A stretch of 64,000 nucleotides of DNA from assembly GCA_038503035.1 (NCBI GenBank), contig JAVSML010024430.1, forward strand, positions 434,001 to 498,000, in the 5' to 3' direction. The stretch is from Crocodylus rhombifer (Eukaryota; Chordata; Crocodylia; Crocodylidae). Positions within the stretch are counted from its first letter, which is position 1, and the number at the start of each line of letters is the position of its first letter. A model generated the notes under the pieces. It did not search any database, was not told where the DNA came from, and saw nothing but the letters and a program-made list of their open reading frames with translations. Positions 56,926 to 64,000 of the stretch are shown here, piece after piece. Position numbers and translations under genes: made by a program.

Positions 56926-59150
56926 AATACAGAAAAGGCCAGATGATTTTCCAGTGCATGCATTAATATAACTAGATGCTTATTTCTAACCCATTTGCCC
57001 TTAAAATAGATGTGTGTATATAGATGCCTGCCAGTCTCATGCAACTAAGTATCCCTCTGTCTTGATACTGAACTCTGCAATGAAGGTAGTGCCATCTTTT
57101 CTAGTCAATCAATTTGTAACATAAAAATTACTTCGGATCCTTAAGAAAAGATGAGAACTATTTCCTACAGATAATTCCCCTGACCAGAAGCACCAACTTT
57201 GGTTTCTGCCAGTGGTTACTTTGGCCCTACTTGCATCCACAACCTCACCACGAATAGTGGTGCCTTGGTCTAATTCACCTTCCTGAGCAACTATGTATCA
57301 TGCTTCTGCCACCTACTGATACCAGCTTGTAAAAGTTTTTAACTTAACAGAGATCTAACACGTATCATGTAAAAGCAAAATGGCCAGGGCACATGGGTTC
57401 TGAACACCCCCTAATTTTTTTTGGTGGGTGCTTGAGCCCCGGAGCACCCACAGAGTTGGCTCCTACGCTCCTGGTAGGCAAATATTCTCATCTCAGTGCA
57501 TGGAAAATGCATCAGTTCAAACCTAGCTAAGCATGACTGGGTTTGTATTGGGAAAGAAACACTCTTCCAGGTCCTTTTAATATGGAAAAGAAAATCTCAG
57601 GTTTCTTGAAGCCAGTATCAAACTCCCATTGACTTCAATAAGGTCAGGATTTCACTCCTAATCCCTCCGGTAAATGCACAGATAAATTCATTCTAAAATT
57701 TAGGAAAAGTCTTATTTTTCATGAATATGCTACAAAACCAGCACCCAGTTTATTTAATCATCTGGATGGGGCTGGACCACCTCTCTCATGATCACAACTC
57801 CACTGAAGTCCAGAGATCTGTAGAGCTACAACTTGGAGATCTCGAAGAATCTGTGCTGAGGTCCAAATCATATTAGATACTCCCCAAGCCAAACTATTCC
57901 CTATTACAACCAGAAAGGAGGCTGATATTATTTGTTCTCCCACACTGGAAGCAAGTCCCTTTCTTACAGACTTGCAGCTAGGTTGATTAATCCATCCCCC
58001 TGTTGATTTCACTAACCTAAGGGCCATGTTTACAGGTTACCTCTAAACAGCCATAAAGGCACTTAAAACAGGAGCATTCACCCATGAAAGGGTGTTAACC
58101 CTCTAAGGTCATGTCCACATGTGCACGGATGTTCATTTCCCGGGGGTCAACTAACAGTGGTACACCTTGTGCCACCACTAGTTGTCCCCAGGGAATGCCT
58201 GCGCCACACACCCTCTGGCATGCTGCAGGTTACCCCAGGTGGGGAAGGGGAGGCTGGGGCCAACACAGGGCTGGCCCCAGCAGCCTTACCTGGGGTCTTG
58301 GGGGCCTCCCAGGGCTACAGCAGTGGTGATCCTGCCATGCAGAGCCTGGCTGGCAGCAGAAGCGCAGCTTTGGCCGTCCAGGCTCTGGTTTTGAGCTGCA
58401 CATGCTGCCACCATGTGCACTACTCTGCTTTTTTTTCCCTACAGGTTTTTTGACCCCTGGATATCCTGGGGTCAAGAAACCACCTCCCGATGTGCTGCTC
58501 CCTTGCAGTGCAGAGAACAACTGAATGTGCGGTACATGGTGCCACAGACATGTCTATGACACCCCATACCACATGGCTACATTCATCTGGACTGGGCCTA
58601 AATGTTCAAAAGAAAAACCACTCAGAATGAGGTTTATTTTTAAAACATTTAACCCAAGCCACTCCAGGGTATTGTTTGAATGGTCATGGGAGGTAAAATG
58701 CTTTACTTTCATTCCTCCAGCATCCCAGGATGCACAGATCCCAGCTGCTCTACCCCTTCCTTCCCTGAAAAACTCTAGTTGTTTCCCCACCCCCCTCCAC
58801 TTCCATGCTGGAAACAGTTGCTCTGGGTGGCTTAATTGCAGAGCCCATAGAGCCAGGGAAAGAGTGCTTCCCCTGGCTGCATGGTCTCACTGCTGGGCTC
58901 AGCTGCTCTCAATGTGGAGCCCACGTATTAATGTCAGCCGTGCAGTGCTGCAGCAGCTCTGCACTGAAAGCACAGCCACTGGAGCTTTCTGGTCTTGCTG
59001 AAACTGATGCAGCAGCTCCTTCCTAAGAGCGGGGCTGCCAGGGATTAACTGTTAAGTTTACAAATATGATTCACAAAATAATCTCAGATTTCAAGTAAGA
59101 ATCTGTAGGGTTCGAGGGATATTGATTTCGGCCACGTTGGTTAAAAACAG
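56926..59150. other. Upstream flank with duplicated block; no gene recognised
   Basis: 57480-57720 matches 28240-28720 (see that entry). 58100-58500 is GC-rich with chance frames. Nothing else recognised. Confidence 0.4.
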
Positions 59151-59153
59151 GGG

Positions 59154-59336
59154 TAGGCAAAATGCGGCCCATGGGCTGGATGCGGCCTGCCAGGCCATTC
59201 TATCTGGCCCACGGGGCCCCTAAAAAATTTAGACAATTAATATTTACCTGCCCCTGGCTACCTGTCATGTGGCCCTCGATGGCTTGCCAAAACTCAGTAA
59301 GTGGCCCTCCGCCTGAAATAATTGCTTGCCCCTGGT
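59154..59336. mobile_element. hAT-type MITE
   Basis: Starts CAGGGGTAGGCAAAATGCGG and ends TTGCTTGCCCCTG; closely related to 49717-49901 throughout ('tacctgtcatgtggccctcgatggcttgccaaaactcagtaag'). Flanks GTTAAAAA / GTCTAAAA are an imperfect 8-bp duplication. Confidence 0.7.
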
Positions 59337-59953
59337 CTAAAAGCATAGGCAAACAAAACTCTTGCAGTAGAGGCAGTGTCTTTTATTAGATCAACTAAAT
59401 AGTAGCAAACAGTTTACCTATGCTTTCAGACCAACATGACTAAAACCAATTTCCCTGAAACATGGAAGATCTTGTAATTACCCATTTTGAAATGAAAACT
59501 TCACAGCTGAACAAGAGAGAGAAGCAAAATTCAACATCCTGCCTGCAATCAGATACCATCAGGTAACAAGCCTGCTTCTCTGCCTATTGTCTGTGCCTCC
59601 TTTGCATACTCACAGAGCAACCTTTTTTAAAGTGGACTGTTATACCCAGGGGAACCCTGCCATCTTTTAACTCCCCTGTGCAAGATGAAGTTTCATTTCT
59701 ACCTGGGAGAACTTTTACAATCTTTGAATTCTCCTTTGCCTGAGGAACCTTAGGCCAGAAAGCTTGCAAAAAAAGATTTTTGTTGCTGTTATTTAGTTGG
59801 TCTAATGAATTCTACCACAAGAGTTTTGTTTGCCATACCGTTAGAAACACTCTGCCCTTTTGTGATCTTTCTGAGTTCTTTGGAACAGATGAATTGCTCT
59901 ATTTTTTTCCCTATAGTATAAAAATAGAGTGAAAACAAAGAGCTGGCATTTAC

Positions 59954-60040
59954 CAAGAGATGCCTCGAGATGTGTCCTAAGTCTACTGAGGGGTCCTTCA
60001 AGTAGCACCTTGTCAAGGGTATTTAAATGGATCCAGCTCA
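59954..60040 (-). CDS. Candidate orphan exon, gene unknown
   Basis: Minus-strand open stretch with an acceptor (TTCTTCCCCTCTAG at 60047, or CCCCAG at 60041) and donor GTAAATG. It encodes SWIHLNTLDKVLLEGPLSRL, RTHLEASL, leaving in phase 1. Not recognised. Same strand and phase as the 43586-43675 candidate, but an intervening SAA gene makes membership in one transcript doubtful. May be chance. Confidence 0.22.
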
Positions 60041-60724
60041 CTGGGGCTAGAGGGGAAGAAACAAACAGCTTCTGGGAAGGTATGGCCAGGTACTGCTGAG
60101 GCAGACAGCAAGCACCTATTAAAGCCTTTCTTAGCTCTTATGTGGAACTTCTCATACACGTATATCAAAGCACTTTGCAAAGGAAGCTCAAAATCATTTC
60201 ACACAGGGCCACAACTCGGCTGTCTTGACTGAGCATGAGCTAGACAACACTGTTTCTTGCCTGTTTGGGCCCTGTCACTACATGAACAATATCAAGGATA
60301 CAATGATAGTATGGCCCATCCTCTCTCATTCCCTCCAGGCTGCAGCTGAGGTACAGGTGTGAAGGTTTGCCCTGTTTCTACCTATGCTGTGTGGATACAT
60401 TCAGGACTTAATTTTCTCTAGGGCACTTTTAACCAGCACTAATCAACCAGAGAAAAGGCATTCTCCTTGCTGAGTTTCTCTTCTCCTTTCACCTCCCTCT
60501 TCACCTCTGAGCTACATGCCGCTTCCCACCTATACTCCAGAGGACTAATGAAGTCCTGACTCCTGTCCATGCCTCTGCGTGCCAGCTGTCTGGTAGCAAG
60601 TCACAGCTGTGCAGGTCAGAGACAGCATTAACCCCTAATCTGTAACTGCTCTAACTTTAGGATGGCAAAACATTCCACAGATTTAGAACATTATAGAGGT
60701 AACCTGTAACAGCACCCTAAAAAG

Positions 60725-60935
60725 ATTAATAGATTCATAGATTAGGGTTGGAAGGGACCTCAATAGATCATTGAGTCTGACCCCCTGCATAGACAGCTGA
60801 CCCCAGCCAGATGCCCATCCAACCTCCTCTTGAAGACCCCTGGGGTAGAGGAGAGCACCACCTCCCTTGGGAGCCCATTCCAGACCTTGGCCACTTTAGC
60901 TGTGAAGAAGTTCCTCCTAATGTCCAGTCTAAAGA
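60725..60935 (-). mobile_element. CR1 LINE 3' end
   Basis: Reverse complement encodes [38 protein letters not shown], followed by the CR1 3' tail ('gattcatagattagggttgg' on plus). Short, truncated copy. Confidence 0.85.
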
Positions 60936-63404
60936 TGTATAACACTCAGAGATGAGCCTGATTAATTAATTTCACTAAGCCTAAGAGAAGCTACTAAGAA
61001 TAAGAAACGTACCCTCCCCCCAAAAAATATGTGTACATTCTTTAAAAAAAAGTGTGGAGGGGTTGATGTTAACTTTCACTTGTGGTTTGGCTATAGAAGA
61101 ATAATAAAGGAACTATTGCAAACAACTAAAAAAGGCTGCAACAGGTAGACTTGTTTTGACACTGTGGATTCTTATTTGAAATCTCTGAATTTATCTTGTG
61201 AAATAGGTGTAGGTGTTTGCACATCTAATGGTACTAATATTGCACGGCACCTGTCCACTCTCTTAAAAGGATCTCAGGGCACCCTGGTGCGATGGCACCC
61301 TAGTTAAGAATCACTGGTGTAGGAGAAAGGTAGGTAGGGTGGTTGAGTATTTCATAACAACCTAAGGGATCTACCATCCACACATGCCAGGGGGCAATGA
61401 AAACTTCACCCTTAAACTACAACCCCTTCTCCTTTCCTGACACCAACTGTGGTTCTAACCAATAAATACGAATATAGTTGCTACTTTCACCTGACCATAC
61501 TATGCACACCTGATCCAGCGACCACTGATCCCAATGGAAAGTTTTTAGCTCCAGTAGGATTTGGATCAGAGCTTAAGTCTAAAATTGTGAATTGTATATT
61601 CCAAAAGCAAATCCAACAAGCTTTTCTTCCTGACAACAGGACAGTTTATATTAGGCTGAAGTCCTGTTGACTAGGCAGTATTACCCTAAATGTCAGGAAA
61701 ATGTTTAAAGAGGTCTTGCAAATAATAACTGAAAATTTATTGACAAATTTCTCAATTGAGTAATTGGGAGAAACTTAAGAAGTCATGTGACCAGAGTCAG
61801 TGGGTGCTTACACTTCATTTAGTTGGAATTGGTGTATAGCAGCAGTTCTTAACTTTTTAAGATGCAGGCACTCCTGGGGAAATGCCAGCTTTCACTTGTT
61901 TCTTGCCTATGGAAAAATAGAGAAATTCTGTTGCAAAGAATCAAAATGATCACAACATGTCAGAATGTTCTGACACTACAGGCACGTACAGATTACACTA
62001 GGCCAGTCTAAGTGAACAGAAATCAATCTAAACCCCTAACCATACCAAAGTTTAGTGCACACAGATTGGTCTAAAATGGTGCAAGCGCTTTAAGATAGAC
62101 CTGGTGTGAGGCACGTTCAATTGAGCTCAATTTAGGTTATACGGTGCATCGAGCTTCTGTACTGTTTCCAGTGGTGACACGTAGCGGGTGCACATGTACC
62201 CACTGATAGCACCAGCATACCCAGTCAGGCTGCTCATGCCATGGGCAGGGGGGGCAGTTGGGTGCGCCAGCGCCTACCCTGTGAGCACCGGCCAGGGAGT
62301 GCAAGTGCCGGATGTAGGCCACAGCTGCTTCCAGAAGCGCCCGCCCCCCACTTTCGGGAGCAGCATGGCCACTCACCAGCTGGTAAGTTTTGCTGCAGGG
62401 GGACTCCCCCACCCCAGTTGGCATGATCAGTCATGGGGGGACCCCATGGGGTCCCCCCCAGTTGCTGACTGGTCACTGGGGCACACGCCTCCCAGACTAA
62501 GGTGGCACCAGTCACCCATGACTGTTTCCCTATCAATTCAAGTTAGATCACTGTCCTCTGGCACCGCTTCCTTGCCTTTGCAGCCCCTGCTACCTCTCTC
62601 TTACAAGCAGGCATGCTAGTACTCTGCCCAAGCTCAAGGGCTCCAGTGGAGTGCCCAGCAGGCTCCACCCCCAGCTCTCCCAGTGCTGAGCCAGCACAGC
62701 CCTCTCCCCAGCCACGCCTCCTGCCATCTGTCAGTCACAGGCAGCAGCAAAGAGAAAGAAGGCACCTGTATCCATTACACAAGCCCAGTACCTGGGCACC
62801 TGAGACCCTGGGCCATGGCCCTGCAGCCCGTGCTTGGGCACAGGCCCACAGATCCCAACCCTGGCACCCACACACTCAGCCAGGGATCCACATACTCCCA
62901 CACTTGGGGACAGCCACACAGACCCCAACTCTGGCACCTGCACACCGCATCTCAAAGGCCAGAGCCAGGCCCCTGCCACTCAGACTTCAACTTAGACCAC
63001 CCTCTCTCCTGAGTAGGAGCCAGTGCAGGCAGCTCACCTCTGGTGGGTCAAGATGGCATGCAGGAGGGGGTACAGACCATCAGGACTCGGTCTGCACAGA
63101 AGCAACCCTGTGACCTCCACAGCTCAGCCACTGCTGGCAGGTACCTGAGCAGTGTGCACCTGGCATGCTGCACTTCGAATACTAGGGCCAAGGGGAGGCA
63201 CTGAACATCCAGGCCAAGGCAAGCAGAAAAATGCTCCTGGAAACTTCAGGAGCAAGTGTGGTATGGCCAGCTGCCTTGTTGCAGGGAGCCAGGGTTGTGA
63301 GCAGCACTGTCCAAGATGCTGAGCCAGAGGAGCCCATGGCAGGAGATCCATTGCCCAAAACCAGAGCATGGACACTTGAAGCCCTTCAACTCTATTCATC
63401 CAGG
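60936..63404. other. Interval with decayed repeats, no gene recognised
   Basis: Partial hAT-like ends near 61300 ('agaatcactggtgt') and 61836 ('cagcagttcttaac'). GC-rich 62140-63120 has chance frames and may be the non-coding part of the Harbinger element to its right. Confidence 0.35.
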
Positions 63405-64000
63405 GAGCACTCTTTGGTCCCCAAGGGTGAGGAGGTAGTCAGCCAGGGCTAATGAACTTAGACTCCATGTCACTGTGTGGGGCCAGCACCCCATCAGGGA
63501 GAGAGGCTTGCTCTCCCCAGTATCCCTGTGCTGAGCATGTATGGCCTGCCATGCCTGGTCTGTGCACTGTGCTGCCTCTGCCCAGGCTTTGTGGAAGAAC
63601 CCCTTGATCTCACAGATGTTGTAGAGGATGCATGTGACAACAAGGCACAGCAAGTTCTTCTCCTGCACCTTGAGACATGCTGAGAGCCCCCCAGTTCACA
63701 CTGAGGTAGCCGACGACACATTCCAGTCATGCGACCACCTGCTCGAGCAGTTGTTGAAGTTCTCCTGGCAGTCTAGCTACCCCATGTAGGGCTTCATGAA
63801 CAGGGCAGGATGAAGTAAGTTGGGTCACCAATAATGAGGGGAGGGATGCCAATAGCACTGATGATGAAACTGGGGGGTCCAGGAGCATAGCACCTGCTCT
63901 CCCTCATTTTGGGAGGTGGGGAGCTTCAGAAAATGTGGGCAGCATCATGGGCATTGCCTGTCCAGCCAGCAAAGATGGGTGCTTGTGATGTCCCACAGCA
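63405..64000 (-). mobile_element. PIF/Harbinger transposase remnant (DDE half)
   Basis: Minus reading gives AGWTGNAHDA (about 63964-63935), matching the Harbinger 'GxxHD' block, then IGDPTYFILP, MKPYMG, a stop, LDCQENFNN, and KVQEKNLLCLVVTCILYNIC near 63680-63610. Family members have the order GDPAYPL..WL.KPY / FN..LS..R..VE / CC.LHNIC. Stops and frameshifts show it is dead. The element continues beyond the right edge. Confidence 0.75.

Noticed and set aside
62137..63113. Frames on both strands up to 166 codons
   Set aside because: GC-rich repeat beside the Harbinger remnant; Pro/Ser-rich with no recognised motif.
1..64000. CRISPR array, operon, rRNA or tRNA genes
   Set aside because: No evenly spaced conserved direct repeats with unique spacers, no bacterial gene organisation, and no RNA gene was recognised by eye.

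Overview
The window is vertebrate nuclear DNA, most likely from a crocodilian (a turtle is the main alternative). It holds many copies of CR1-type LINEs of the kind familiar from alligator sequence, 3' tails reading 'gacattagggctggaaggga', hAT and Harbinger DNA transposons, LTRs, and split vertebrate-style genes. There is no bacterial-style operon structure. Nearly all long open frames are either transposon remnants or chance frames in GC-rich repeats.

The genes are a tandem cluster of serum amyloid A (SAA) genes, all on the minus strand. Locus A (exons 1-3 at 2397-1090) is complete up to exon 3, and its last exon lies beyond the left edge. Locus B (exon 1 about 23220, exon 2 22854-22740, exon 3 15181-15043, exon 4 13523-13382) is an intact canonical SAA of 127 codons whose second intron has swollen to about 7.6 kb through transposon insertion. 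Locus D (exon 1 about 52081, exon 2 51736-51618, exon 3 51223-51082, exon 4 49269-49104) is an intact but very divergent paralog of 136 codons. It has lost the family signature and carries a glycine/aspartate-rich insert and a strongly basic C-terminus. Between B and D are a decayed copy with promoter, exon 3 and exon 4 relics (41580-38572) and an orphan promoter/exon 1 relic at 26205-26365. Similar flanking blocks recur upstream of the copies (3.88-4.24, 28.55-29.02 and 57.48-57.72 kb; 25.1-25.7 and 35.4-36.2 kb), so the cluster grew by segmental duplication.

Region by region: 1-690 CR1 tail; 1.09-2.5 kb SAA locus A; 2.87-3.47 kb solo retroviral-type LTR; 4.2-5.2 kb GC-rich repeat; 7.26-8.15 kb first TG...CA element with a 5-bp target duplication; 11.5-13.2 kb repeat-derived DNA; 13.4-23.3 kb SAA locus B with CR1, RTE-like LINE and hAT insertions in intron 2; 25-29 kb duplicated flanks, Tigger-like MITE and GC-rich DNA; 29.2-35.3 kb a CR1 broken by two insertions, one containing an assembly gap; 38.6-41.6 kb SAA pseudogene with Harbinger, CR1 and hAT insertions; 43-49 kb sparse repeats and an unassigned candidate exon; 49.1-52.2 kb SAA locus D; 54-56.1 kb a third TG...CA element carrying a 40/41-bp minisatellite and a nested solo LTR; 56-64 kb CR1 and hAT remnants, a second unassigned candidate exon and a Harbinger transposase remnant at the right edge.

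SAA proteins are secreted, lipoprotein-associated acute-phase reactants. The three loci share promoter architecture (TATA box, short non-coding exon 1), but only locus D shows a clear NF-kappaB consensus site. This suggests the copies differ both in protein and in control.
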